Positions 1 to 12,412 of a stretch of DNA of 64,000 nt are shown in pieces; position 1 is the first letter of the stretch, and each line of letters starts with the position of its first letter. Under the pieces are notes generated by a model. That model was not told the origin of the DNA. It ran no database searches and was given only the letters and a program-made list of their open reading frames with translations. The DNA is from Guillardia theta CCMP2712 (taxonomy: Eukaryota > Cryptophyceae > Pyrenomonadales > Geminigeraceae): positions 843,431 through 907,430 of the forward strand of contig NW_005434656.1 in assembly GCF_000315625.1 (NCBI RefSeq). Direction: 5' to 3'. A program made the translations under genes and the position numbers.

Positions 1-3000
1 CGCCCTCGTTAACACCAAGACCCTGAGGATGATGGAGAAGTTCACCGCCTGGTAGTTGTACAGCCATGGCGGACTCGTGCAGTACATCCGGTCATACATG
101 CCCTCCACCAGCGTCGCCTCTACCTCAAGTGGTCCGAACACACACCGGTACCCCTTGAGCATGTAGTCGAAGCCCACTCCAAGCACCTCGATTCTCAGCC
201 CGCCTGCTGCTGGGGCTGCCGATGCGTTCCTGCTCAGCCAGTGCGCGGAGAAGTAGAAGCTGCTGTCCCCAAGCACCGTCACGGCTTGTGACGCGCACGA
301 GTAGTTTGCCGGCACCTTCACCCGCACGCTCATCGTCAAGCTCCGCGCCTCAAGCAGCCACGCCGGGCTGATGCAGACAAGCTTCGTCGTCGACTCCGGC
401 AGCACAGCCTCTGATGCCGCGATCCCTCCGAAGTCGCACACGTACTCCTCCTCCAGCCTGAAGCCGGACCCCGCTACCTCCAGCGCTACTCCCCCCGACG
501 AGGTCGACGTGGTGGGGCTCACGCTCGCAAACACGTCCATGAACTGATACAGGCAGCCCGAGCTGTTGCCTTCCCGGCAGAAGATGGTGATGTTCTCCTC
601 GCCCTTGGCTTGCCTCAGGCTTACCACGCATGGGCCTGGCAGAGCTCCGTAGCGAGACCCCCAGGGCGGAGTCAGGCAGCTCAGCGACGTCGAGTTCCTC
701 GCATGCGCCTCCGTGCACATCCTCTCCTCCCCCCGGCTGAAGCAGCACTCGTACCCCTGAGAGATGTAGTCCAGCCCGAAGCCCCTCACCAGGATCTCCG
801 ACCCTCCGCTCGCTGGCCCGGTGACGCACCCGCTCTCGCTGCCTACCAGGCTGTCCCAACCCTGCGTTAGCAGCAGGATCCTGTCCGTCTGGTTGGCTGG
901 CCCTAACAGCAGCTGGACAGTTCCTGGGGTTTCTTCTGCTTCGACCGAGACGTTGACATAGCCGTAGGGGAACAGCCAAGGCAGGAGGAAGAACTTCAAA
1001 CTCCTTGAGCTGGTCAGGGAGACGTTGGCTGCGAGGCGAAGTTCGCCTCGTTCATCCCTCAGCACGAGCGAGTAACTGATGGAAGGGAGGAAGCCGTAGC
1101 CTTGAACCTCCAGCAGGTCCCCACCTCTCGCTGGGGTCACGGTGGGTCGGATCAGCTTCCACTCATGGAACAAAAAGATCTCGACGTGTTTGATGCTCAC
1201 GTTGCAGAGTGAAGGCAACTCGTTCTGCCCCACGTAGGCCGAGTAGTTGGCATGGCCTAAAACCGGGTACCTTTGACCACTGACGTTTTGCCATAGTGAG
1301 ACATTTACAAAATCCTGATGGTAAGGCCATGACGCAACCTCGCACGCAATCAATGTCGAGTCGACGACTCTTGCCCCGAGGGAGTACATGAAGCCGTAGC
1401 TGCTCGTGAAGACACAGAAGAAAGTCGCTCGGTCACTGAAGCCCTGTCCCTCTACCATCACCTCCCAGCCCCCGCCAGCCGGCCCCGAGGTCGTGCTGGG
1501 GGAGATCGAGGCCCAGTCCGTGTAGAAGTAGACGTCGCAGTCAGAGCCGCACTGAGTTTGGTACACGCTCTGGTAGGAGATCTCCCAGTCAGACTGATAG
1601 GCAACCACTCGCACAGGCTCATCAGGAGGGTCCGAGCAGGTCAGGGCCTCGACCCACGAGCCTCCGAACCTGCTCCCCCAACTCGTCGTGTGGGAGCAAC
1701 GAAGTTTGACGTCACTGACGGCAGAGCAGCCCACTGTGAGGTTCTGACTACCCCGAACAAGGAGCACGTGGTACGAGGAGTTGAAATCGAAGCCTGACCC
1801 GGCCAGCTCCAGCACAATCCCTGAAGAGGCCGGAAGGGTATGGGTAAAGGAGGGATCGATTCCGCGGAAGGATTCGACGAGCTCCAAGGCAAGGGAACCC
1901 CCGACACTGTAAGTGACGTTGGTCAACCCGGCCACAGTCAGTTGTACTACCCCAGCTGCCTGTCGCCAGACTGGAATGGTGCAAGATGCGAAGGATGTGT
2001 TAATGAGTGTCAGCGGAGTTGTCAGTTGATACCCCTTCCTCGTGAACACGCACTCGTACTCGCCGTGGATGTCAAACCAGGAGGCCTCGAGCAAGACTGA
2101 ATTGTTTCCTCCTAGCAAGACACTGGTCGGTTCTACTTTGACCAGGTTTGACGATGACTCGAATGGCAGGACATGAAAAATAAACGGAAGCTGATCAAAA
2201 GCAACAGGAACTTTCTCGTAGAACTTGACAGCAAGACTCTCGTAGCTCCCTTCCATCCCTGCTTTTGATCCCCAGTATCCCTGCTCGATGATGTTGATGT
2301 TCGAGAGGTTCGTGACGTCGAGAAGAAAGAATTCTTCTCTGACTCTTACTATGTCTGTCTTCACCACAGCTTCTAGCAAAGTCTCTGACACGTTCCCTCC
2401 ACCTCCGGCAAGAAGGAGCGCGAAGTTGTCAAAGTGCGAAACAGACTTGTACAAGGTCACGTTGACGAACCACTCGTCCCGTGAGGCGTAAAACTTCAGC
2501 CCCGTGCTATCCTCCAGCACGCTCTGAGCTCCACGCGTCTTTGCCCAGAAGGATAGGTTCCCGAGGGGCGTCGGGCAAGTCAGCTGGTCTGCTCGAGGGC
2601 CGACGGAGGCCTCCGACCAGGACGAGAAGCTCTGGGAGGAGAAGACGCAGACGTAAGATTCTCTGACGTCAAACCCGCCTCCAGCGAAAGAGAGCGTCGT
2701 GTTCCCTCCTGCTGGCCCCCTGCCCTCCCCCTCGAAGCTGCTGATGGCCTCTAGAAAGTCGAAGGTGACCATATGCTTGGCGTCCACCAGGTTCACAAAC
2801 GAAGTGGAGCAGCTAGGGTACAGGCAGACAGAGCAGTTGGACTGGAAGCACCGGGTGCCGTCGGGGTTGCCCGTCTCGAAATCGACCTGAGAACCGTTGA
2901 AGGTCCAGGGAACCCTCGAGCCATCCCGCCTCATCAGGGTCAGGTTGGAAGTCGCCGCGCGGAAGAGCCAGACCGGCGACTTGCAGCTGAGGGTCTGGTC

Positions 3001-6000
3001 GGAGAGGACGAGAACTTCGCTGGTGCTCCACATGTCAGGGCTGCTGTAGAAGAGGCAGTAGAAGCCCATCAAGTAGTCCGTGCGGTTGTCATGGGTGAAC
3101 CCGAAGCCCTGGAGCTCGAGGTCGACGGGAAGGAAAGCGTAAGACGAGGTGCTGCCGCTGAAGTTGGTGATCGCTGCTGAGATCCGGAAGGAACGGGTGG
3201 AGAAGCCCCTCTCGAGCTGGGCGAAGCCGACGGTGCCCATGGTGTCCTCGTTGTAGATGACAAGCTCCGTCAAAGTCTCGGAGAAGTTCCAGGCCGGGAC
3301 GACGCAAAGGAGGGGCTGGGAGGAGGTCAAGTGGTATTGAGACGTGGCGAAGCTCTTGATCGGCTGAGACCTCTGGGTCACCTGGTCGAGGTAGACGGAC
3401 TTGAACTGGCAGCTATACCAGTCCCCCTCCACCATCTCGTTGGTGTAATGGATGGCCCCGGCGAGGAAACGAGGGTCGTTGTCAGGGACGAGGAGGGAGA
3501 CTAGGTGGACAGGGTAAGAGCTCTCGATGTTGCCGAACGTGAGGGTCCCGCTCGTCAGCTCGACAAACGCGTCCGAGAACTTGGGGCACTGGCCGCGTTT
3601 GCACTCACTGTCGTACGACAGGATGTCAGCGTACAGGATCTCCCCTTGGCAGAGCACGAGGAACTGTCGCTCCTCGTTGGCGGCGATGGGGAACGGGTCG
3701 ACAGAGAGGAGCGGCGAGTCTTGGCTGACGTTTGTGGCAGCGTCCGATATCGACCTCCAGCAGACGGAACAGTTGCTCTCGCTCTCCAGGAAGTTCATAG
3801 CGTCGCTGCAGGCACAAGGTTCCAGCACGAAGGGGACGCAACTCACCTCTAGTCCAGCTGGGGTCCTCATCTCAATGGCCGTGAAGTTCACCGGGTGCTG
3901 AGCCCTCAGCTTAAAGGTGATCCCCGCAAATTGCGAGCTGGGAATCGGGTTGGCCGTGCTGGGGCTGGCGGAGCGAAAGTTCGTCTCGTTGGCCTGCCCG
4001 AACCCTGGGATGCTGGCGGGCCGGGAGAGGTAGGTGTTGTTGAGGCCCGAGGCCAGGAGCTGCATGAGCTCACCCCCTCTGACCGAGGCCTGAGTGAAAG
4101 AGAGGTACTCGAAGGAGGGGAGCACCGCAATGTGGTAGAGCGCGCGAGAGAAGACGAGGACGTTCACGACAGAGGCTGCGGGGTAGGAAGCGAGGACCGA
4201 GTTGAGGTAGCCCCGCTGCACGACGAACGTCCCATCCCCGTTCACCCTCTGCACCTGCAGGAGCTCCTTGTCCAACAACAGCATCCTCCCCACAAAGAGA
4301 TACTGGTCCATCCTGGCGTCCGGGCTGATCTTGATCGCACTGTCCAGCACGGAGAGGTCACTCTGGAGCGTGAAGGTGACGTTGAGTTTCAGGAAGAAGC
4401 TCACTCCCTCTGCCGGGACCTCCCACAGCCCCTTAGTGTTGCACTCCATCCATGAAAAGTTGCCGGGCCGTCCCTGGACCTCTTGCGTGCGGACTGAGAC
4501 GCGGCCAGGGCTCACTGGAGTCAGGAAGTGCCCCAGGTACTCGCCAAGGAATCCGAACCCGAAGATGGGCAGGAGGAGGCCGGAGAGAGGAGCGTTTGTT
4601 TCGGGGAGCGACACGACCTCTGCCATGAACTTCACAAGAGGGTCGACAAGGGGACTTGCGAGCTGAAAACCGTCGGAGACGATCTCGAGAAAGACATCGT
4701 CCTCGTAGAAGGGCCAGGCTGACGTCTCCACCTCGAGGCTCTGGCATGAGGCCACGAGCACCAGCGGGCTAGGGGAGGAGAGTGAGGAGTTGGTGCGGCT
4801 CCTGAAACGAGCCACGTACTGCATCCTGCTGTTGAAGCCTACCCCCTCCACCACAAACGAGGACCCGCCTCCTGCCGGCATCCAGTACCCTCCTGTCCAA
4901 GGGAAGATAAGGTTTAGCCCGTAATCTTGAGAGGGAATGTTCATGGAGGTCCAGGTAGCGATGTAGCGGAACTGGAGGATGGGATGAAGTCCAGGGTGAG
5001 CCAGGGACCCACCCTTCTCCTGATCCACGAGAGCGCAGGACAGCGAGGGGTCACAGGCATACAGCTGCACCTGAACAAGTCCCTCCATTCCCGAGTAGGG
5101 CGGAACTTGTATGAGAATCTGGTCGACTGTTCCCCAGATGGAGGAGGAGGAGTGAGCGGCAGAGACGGCCCGAGCCACGGATCCGTCGCAATTGACCCCC
5201 TCGAGATGTGCGTAGTATCGAGCAGAGGAGTCGAAGCCAGCAAGTGAGAATCGGATCCACCCGTCTGCGGTGGAGGAGCTGCCGTCGGACAGGACGACGC
5301 CCGTCTGGATCGTCTCGAACCACCATGAGGACAGAAAGTTCACGACCCTCGCTCCTTGGATGCCATCGAACCGCACGAGCTCGTCCTGCTGCGCTCCTCC
5401 TCGCATCCTTGACACCGTGACGTACGCGGAGCCAGGGTCTCCTTGCCAGAAGGGAACGACACAGAGCAGCATCTTGCGAGTTATAAAGACTGCGTTATCG
5501 ATCGACCTCTGGGTGTACGACCCTGAGGAGGAAGTGAAATGGCACTGGTAGGTGGCAGAAGGGTCGAAGCCCCTGCCATTGACATAGACGAACGTCCCGC
5601 CGGAGGCGTGGAGGTCGCATGCCGTCACTTGCAGAGTTTCGTCGCACGTGATGCCGGTCCAGACCTCTGAGATGTTGAAGCTGTCGATGCTTGTGGTCCC
5701 CCAGGTGACTTGCTGATCGTTCTCTACCAGCTGCACCTTGTAAGTCGACGAGATGTAGTCCGGGATGGGCGAGAAGGAGCACTTGACTTGCTCGGGGCTA
5801 ACGACGACGATGCTGGAAGTGGAGAAGAGGTCCTGGCCGTTGATCATGCGACAGAGCTGCGCGCCTGTCGAGATCCCCAGCCCTTGAATGAAGAACTCCA
5901 GACGGCCCTGCCAGACATCCAACGTGACGTTGGACACGCTCGTCACCACAGGATACAGCTGCACATTCAGGTCGGAGGCACCAACGGCCGAGCCCGAGCT

Positions 6001-9000
6001 GTTGAGGGCAGGGATGACCTCGTCGTTGTGAACGAGCTCTACACGAAATGTGTCCGCAGCGAACTGACACCTTGGAACAACGATGTAAGCTCTGCCTGTG
6101 ATGGGCGATAGCTGGACGGGGGAAGTGAAGACAACCCCGCCAGAACTCAGCATACGGAAGCGGCAGACATAGCTCTCGTTCTGCAGCAGCCCGTAGGTAA
6201 TGAGATGAAGTACCTTGTCTCCCAGGCAAGGGAGACTATCTCTGCTGCAGTTGAGCAAGTTGGTAGGGTTGGAACAAGAGTCGAACCCGGACCAAGTGGC
6301 GTTGTACCTCATCTGCAGTGTCCTCGTGGCATACCCCGACTGGAGTGTCACGCGGACAGCAGCCAGCGGAGACAAGACGGTGCTATTCCTTACAGGAGCT
6401 TCGCACGAGATTGCCGTCGTTGACAAGAAGCTGGCAGGCGTGCGCAGGTGCTCTGACTCGATGTCGAACGCGCATGACATGTTGGCGGATGTTGATGGCA
6501 GAAACCCGGACCCCCTGACAGTGATGGTGCTAGAGCCGCTGAAGGCAAGAACGGTCGGAGGCACGACCCTCCTGATCTGAGGGAGAAAGCTGAGAGTCGT
6601 TTCATAAGAGGCGTAAGAGACGGGGGTCAGGCTGTTGGCCTCCAGCAGCAGCAGCTGGGCTGGACCTTCATATGGCCAGATCGGAGCATAACAGCGGAGC
6701 TGCTGATTAAACTGCGGTGCGACACGGGCAGCGCAGCTCAAGTCCTTGCAGGGAGCGAGGCAAAGCTGGTCAGTCCGATAGGAGGAGGCGCAGGCATCGG
6801 TATAGACAAAGTTGGTCGTGTTCTGAGGATCGACGAACTTACAGATGTACGAGTTCACGTTGCACAGATAGTCGTTGGAGGCAAAACAAAAGTTGTCTCC
6901 ATTCACCGTGATGGTCCCTCCATCCGCTGGCACCAGACCTGGCCCAATTGTCGAGATTCCTGCCTGAGTGAAACGGATGGTCGGCTTGGGGCCCTGGGAT
7001 ATGCTGTAGCTGCCGCCGCGAACGATGTCAAGGACAGTGTCGTGGGAAGCCTGTGAAGATGGGAAGAAGATCCAAACGGGAGTGACGCACTCTAGGAAGG
7101 AGCTGTTGATTACTTGAGCGTTCGGCGAGTCTGCCTGCATCGTGCTGGACGTCTTGGAGGTGAAACGACACCTGTAGGGCAGGGCGGGATCGGTGGAGAA
7201 ACCCTGGCCGTGTACATGGATGACAGCACCTCCACGAGCAAAGGAGAAGAAGAGGAGCTCTTGATTGAAAGAGTTCAACGTCGATGTGGCGTAGAACCAG
7301 ACGCTGAGAAACTCGAACCTCAACTGACCGCTGCCGCCCCAGTCCACCCTGCTTCTGTTCTCCCGTGCAAGGGTGAAGTTGCAGATCACTTGAGCCGGTA
7401 CACTGCTGGCGTTGCAAGTGATCTCGTTCTTGCTGATCCTCTTGGTTGGGGTGTCGTAAATGGCAGAACTCGGACAGCTCCACAGACATACGAAGGAGGG
7501 CAGAAACGCGCTCCCAAGGACCTGCAGCGATTCGCCGCCAAGGAAAGGAGCAATTGCTGGCGTGAAGGTAAGGAAATATGCCAACACCGAGACAACTCTG
7601 TCCTGCCCGTACCAACCAACAACTGACCCGTTCACCAGCAGCATTGCACTCGTTTCACATTCCACAGAGTCCCACGGCTTCATCGGACAACGCAATTCTG
7701 TATTGGACTGAAGGGAACAAGGAACCTTGTACAGATATTCAGCATCATCTTGACACTGGAGTATCAACTCGAACTTCGCGCCCGCTGGAGGGTTGAGCCC
7801 CTCGCCACCGATTGTCAAGGTATCAGACCCAGCTGAGCTGACCTTGGATGGAGAAATCGAGTTCCATCCAGATCGGAGATATTCAAAAGAATAATTACAA
7901 TATGAGATTGCAGCTTGGTTGTACGTTGCCCGTAGAATCCCGACTCCAGATGCGAATGGGACAGTAGGCGACTGACACGTCACAGATGTATGATCCAAGA
8001 AAGAGGCTGTGACATTGATTTGGAAATCTTGAATCGAGAAAGAGCATTTTACGGTCGTATCAAACCTATGCCCATGTAAAGTGATGGTTGACCCTCCGAT
8101 TGCGAGGCTTTTGCTGGGCTCAACAGACGTGCAGAAAGATTGGTAGATAAAGAATAAAGGCTTTAGAGACATGACATTGATGTCTCCATTCTTAAGTGAA
8201 ACTTGAGTGGAGCAATAGCTGGTCTCCCATGGAGGAAGCTTGAACGCAAGGGCGGAAGGGTTGACAAAGGTCCCGTACTCTGATGCTATCTCTGTACTTT
8301 GGCTTGAGCATATGAATGTACATCGATACCGCCCAGAGACCGAGAATCCAGCGCCGTGTACGGTGATCATGTCAGATACGTCGGTAACTTCAACAGGGGA
8401 CAACTCTTTGACACTCTCTGTTGCAATTAGCATGTCAGAACCATAGTAGAGGTTGGTGTGGAAACAAGAAAAAATCAAGCTCACCATAGAAGAGGATTTC
8501 AAACACTCCCCCGCGCTTGTAAAGGAGGTCCTGTCCGATCAAAACGTCGAGAACGACAACTTCTGCTGAATGATTCCAGAAAGGAGCTTGGCAAACCATG
8601 CTGTTGAGTGTTATGTTGCGAGCGGGCTTCTGGATAGAAACATCTGCTCCAGTAAATCTACAGAGAAGTCAAGTCGAGACAAGACGTGCATGGGTATGGT
8701 TTACTTGCAGGAGTATTGCTGTTGCGGATTGAAACCAAACCCATGTACCAACAGATCGCTTTCAGAAGCAGCAGCTACCTCCTTGTCATCAGCCTTGGTC
8801 CATCCACCTGCGTGCAAGACTTAGTAAATCAAGTGATGCCAAACATGTCAGACATGGCACACCAGAAAAATTAAACTGCAAGAGTGTGCTGTTACTAGCA
8901 ACTTTCATTGGTCCCTCGTACAGAAGAAATGCTGTGTTGTATGCCGGAAAATTCCACTGGGTCACCGTGCACAGTATTTTGCTCGTACTCGAGATGTCGG

Positions 9001-9315
9001 CGGGTACAGTCAAGTGACAATTATTAGATTCCAAGGAAGCTTTCCACAAGTAGTCAACAGCTGTAGTGTAGTTGCAAACGAAAGCGCAGGAATACTCATA
9101 TCTGTCGTTGAACCCTCTCCCTGTCACTGTGACTTGCACTGACTGGTCGGCGGGACTTGTCTGCGGAGATATAGAGTAGACCATTCCTGCATTGAACGAT
9201 GAGGGGAGGGAAGACAAGAATAGAATCAAAGTAGCTACTGACCTCGGGCTGACATAAAGGACGTGAAGAACAGGAGACTTGCAAGGACGAGGCTGCGGTT
9301 AGAATTTTGCTTCAT
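1..9315 (-). CDS. Giant secreted IPT/TIG-repeat protein (N-terminal part, runs off the window)
   Basis: Start ATG at 9315-9313 opens a signal peptide (MKQNSNRSLVLASLLFFTSF) ending near SAR. Five exons are read on the minus strand: 9315-9243, 9186-8863, 8807-8705, 8657-8485, and 8417 to beyond base 1. Introns are 47-67 nt with GT-AG ends, and phases agree at each join. I checked the last exon codon by codon: no stop from 8417 to 1, about 2,805 codons. About 3,030 residues are visible in total. The protein is a string of roughly 20 immunoglobulin-like IPT/TIG units. Most carry GxGF followed 8-15 residues later by YxCxF (for example GRGF..YSCAF, GSGF..YVCDF), with many N-x-S/T sequons. Known TIG arrays occur in cell-surface receptors and fibrocystin-like proteins, so an extracellular adhesive or surface role is inferred. 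No membrane anchor is visible because the C-terminus lies outside the window. Confidence 0.9.
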
Positions 9316-10525
9316 GGCTAGAGGGGAGAGAAGTATGCTTGTATAGACGAGATGAGAGTTCTTGTTGCTATGTACAGACTAGGAGATCGAAACTGTCAGG
9401 AAGCGAGAGTCGGTGAGTCGCTGGTCGCAGAGGGAAGGATCTATCGGACTGCAGACAGTTCGAAAGCAGGAGAGACAACAGCTGGGCAGCGCGGGCAGGA
9501 GCGAGAGAGCATGGTGAAGTGAAAGCAGAAGCAGGAAAGGGATTAGCGATCTAGGCAGCGGCCTGCAGCGCCCCCCCCATATGCTCCGCCATGGCGCCTG
9601 CACCGAACAGCCGACTGTGTGAAACCCTGTGAAACGTCAAAGCCCTCATCCCTCCATTGACCTGAACTAGTCACTCCGAGTCGGAGTCACAATTCCGGGC
9701 CGGGGCCGGGAGTCACCCCGGGCCGGAGTCCCGGGCCCCCGGACGGCGGTTGACTCCGCCTCCGCAGGGGATGATGCGTTGCACTTTCGTCCTTTGCTGC
9801 CATCATCGCCGCCTCCGCTGCCGGGCGACTCGAGCGACTCAGGCCTCCTGCGGCCAAACAGTCACATATGCAGTGCGGCATCATGGCAGCGCAGCCTCCG
9901 AGCGCAGTCACCGCGGCGGCCACATACGAAGATCAATCAAACAAATTGTGGCCACCGTGGCATGGGCCACCGTGACTCAGTGCCCCAGGGCGACTCGGAC
10001 TCCGTCGGAGAGAGCCTGATTGAAGACAAAAACTGTCTTGTTACAACTATACTGCTGATAACGGTCGCCGGATATGTCGATATGGACGGTGTCTGCACTG
10101 CGCGGCACTGGCTGTTTCAACTCTCAAACACAGTACAAGTCTAACAAACTTGTGCTCCGTCGGTTATGAGCCTCGTTTACATGATCGTTTTTCTGTGGGT
10201 ATTGTTTCGCCAGGCAGAACGTTTCCCAACATGGCCCTGAAGATCATCATGTAGGGGACTTTGAACTTCCACAACTGACTCAGTGATGGCTACTGGCGGC
10301 GGATGGCATGGGTTAATCCTGGACTTCAGCATGGCCACATGTTTTTGACAATGAATACCGGACCTCGCTCGGAGCAACTTGTGACTGCAAGCGGCAGCAC
10401 AGCGGAAGATCCGAGGGCCGGGCCGCATCGTAATGCATATGCTCAGCACGTCCCGCCAAAGGCCTTTCTTCCGAGCCCATCATCGCCAGCACTGATGGCC
10501 TCTTGCAGGACGATGATGCGTTGCG

Positions 10526-10695
10526 CTTTCTGTGGTGGCTGGCGGATCATCGGCGCTCGGCGAACAAGGAAACGGCAGCGCTGGATGGTCTCTCGGCCTC
10601 GCAAGACGTCTCAGGTGATCCGACTTGCAAACGCATCCGGGTCACCGGGTCCAGGATCTTTAACGGTCAGCTCAAGGCCTCCCTGTCCTCCGATC
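10526..10695 (+). repeat. Dispersed repeat, copy 1 (partner at 58786-58940)
   Basis: From the string TTTCTGTGGTGGCTGGCGG to CAAGGCCTCCCTGT this block matches 58786-58940 with a few small indels. Both copies keep a frame that reads ETAALDGLSA, DVSG and DPTCKRIR. A shorter partial match (GATGATGCGTTGC) is at about 9770. It may be a decayed coding repeat or mobile-element remnant. Confidence 0.75.
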
Positions 10696-10888
10696 AGTGC
10701 GACATCGCTGGCATGCGGCCGCGCGGGGGACTTGTCCTGCGCGCCGTTTAGTGAAGGTATCAGTTAAGTTTGGGGGACAGCAGTTGGCAGGATTGGGTTT
10801 GGTTCTCGCTGTCTCAGTTTGCTCTTCTCGCCGTTTGGCCTGTGCGACAGTGTCAGGGTCAAGCCTCCTCGACTCTCCTGATTGTCCT

Positions 10889-10919
10889 CGTACTGATTTT
10901 TAACTTAACTTTGAGTAAA
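10889..10919 (+). repeat. Exact 31-bp dispersed repeat, copy 1
   Basis: The 31 bases beginning CGTACTGATTTTTAACTT and ending TTTGAGTAAA occur identically at 56941-56971. The flanking bases differ. Each copy lies close to a G+C-rich island. Confidence 0.9.
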
Positions 10920-11139
10920 GTTTCGCCATCACTCAGCCCCGGGCCCCCGGCCGCGGCGTTCGGACTCACCGGGCCGGGGCCCGGCCCCCGTCCGCCGCCG
11001 CACATCAGAGGCCCGGGCTGAGTGATTCAATGACTCGATGACTAGACGTTGATAAGATAACGGTTTGAATCGCTTTCTACTATTTCCGTTGCAGGCCGTT
11101 TGGATAGGATGGGCAATGGGCATTTCGGAAAATTAAACC

Positions 11140-11212
11140 CCCCCCCAAGCGACTACCCACCCACCCACCCCCCCCCCCCCCACCCCCCCCCCCACCCCCT
11201 CCCCCCCTTTTC
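11140..11212 (+). repeat. Poly-C / CCCA tract
   Basis: Runs of 5-12 C broken by single A or T, ending in CCCCCTTTT. It is a simple-sequence tract within the intergenic region. Confidence 0.85.
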
Positions 11213-12412
11213 CTGTCCCGGCCACCCTTTGCTTCGAGTTGAACCCCCTCGACACAATCGGAATGTCAACCAATCACAAGGGGTCCATTATTGATGATCT
11301 AGCAGCGGATATAGTTAACAGTTTGGGAAAGGGAGGGTGGGGGTTCGCAATGGCAGCATGAAGTACTAACTTAGTGAATCGAGGGGGTGGTGGTGGTCTG
11401 AAAGTTGATAATGGGGTGGGTGGACTGGTTCTCAGTGTTTGGGTCGGATAACGACAAATACAACCACCGTATCTAAAACAGACTTATTGTTGAACCAGGT
11501 GGGGGTAGTAACCCCTACCCTCTTAAACGAAGGTGTCAAGACCCGGTTGGTGGCCACCCCGCAAAGGATCTCACCATCAAGTGATGCCTGAACAAATTGT
11601 CAGCCTCGCCGTGATCGGTGGAGGGTGGGGTGGGTGAAACTCCTGGAAGGGACAAGTGAAAATATTCCCATCTACGGAATCGGAAAGAACCCCTATACCC
11701 GCAATTTGCATGATTTAGAAAGCTGAACTACATAGGTGGGTGGTCATGATTCTGAAAAAGCCGAAATATTCCTTGATTCCCTAAAGCGGATTCGCAATTG
11801 GGTGATTTGAGGGTACTAATTCTGTCGAGGGGGTACACAGTCATGGTCAATTTCACTACCCCCCTCATTCCGACAATATACGGGGTGCTAGGAGAACCTG
11901 GTCGAACTTCAGTTTGGAAGTTGGGGTACTATCTCCAAGGGTGGGGTGATCGAAACGTGGGGGTCATGTCAGTCGTAGGGGGTAGGGGTAGTAAGGAGCG
12001 TTGGAAGAGGGGGAACAAGCAGTTGCAAACAGACAACCTGAAGGAGAGGAAGGAGGAAGAGAGAAAGATCGAGTTGAAGAAGCAGAGCAAGTAGTTGTTG
12101 TAGTAGCAGCAGCAAGCAGAGGAAGGAGCTGAACTCATCGTTAGTTGGTCGTTGTAGTGCGAGATATTGGGAAGCGAGCGGAACAACCAGCTGCGCAAGG
12201 TTAGATTATTACCCCTGCAGTCAACTACCTGTTCAATCAAGGGCATCAGGTATTCAATCACTTCTTCTCGATCAGGGCGTAAGGTGGAAGGCTTCAGTGA
12301 TATGATGTATGCTACTTTGTACTAGACATCGTTCCAGTACTCCATAAGCTTTCAGATCCAAGTGCATTTAACTCCTCGAGTCACTCGAGGCTCAACCGAC
12401 ATAAACTACAAG

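Larger units (their letters stand above)
9316..12412. other. Intergenic: repeat-rich, no gene recognised
   Basis: No coding frame with family motifs is seen here. It holds G+C-rich CCGG/GGCC patches near 9690-9760 and 10935-11015, the dispersed repeats listed separately, a poly-C tract, and from about 11300 to 12000 a stretch where GGGGTA/GGGGTGG motifs recur every few tens of bases. Confidence 0.6.

Noticed and set aside
350-979. 209-codon minus frame and many other short frames over 1-9300
   Set aside because: They lie antisense or out of frame to the continuous TIG frame, which is open for 8.4 kb and carries the family motif repeatedly.
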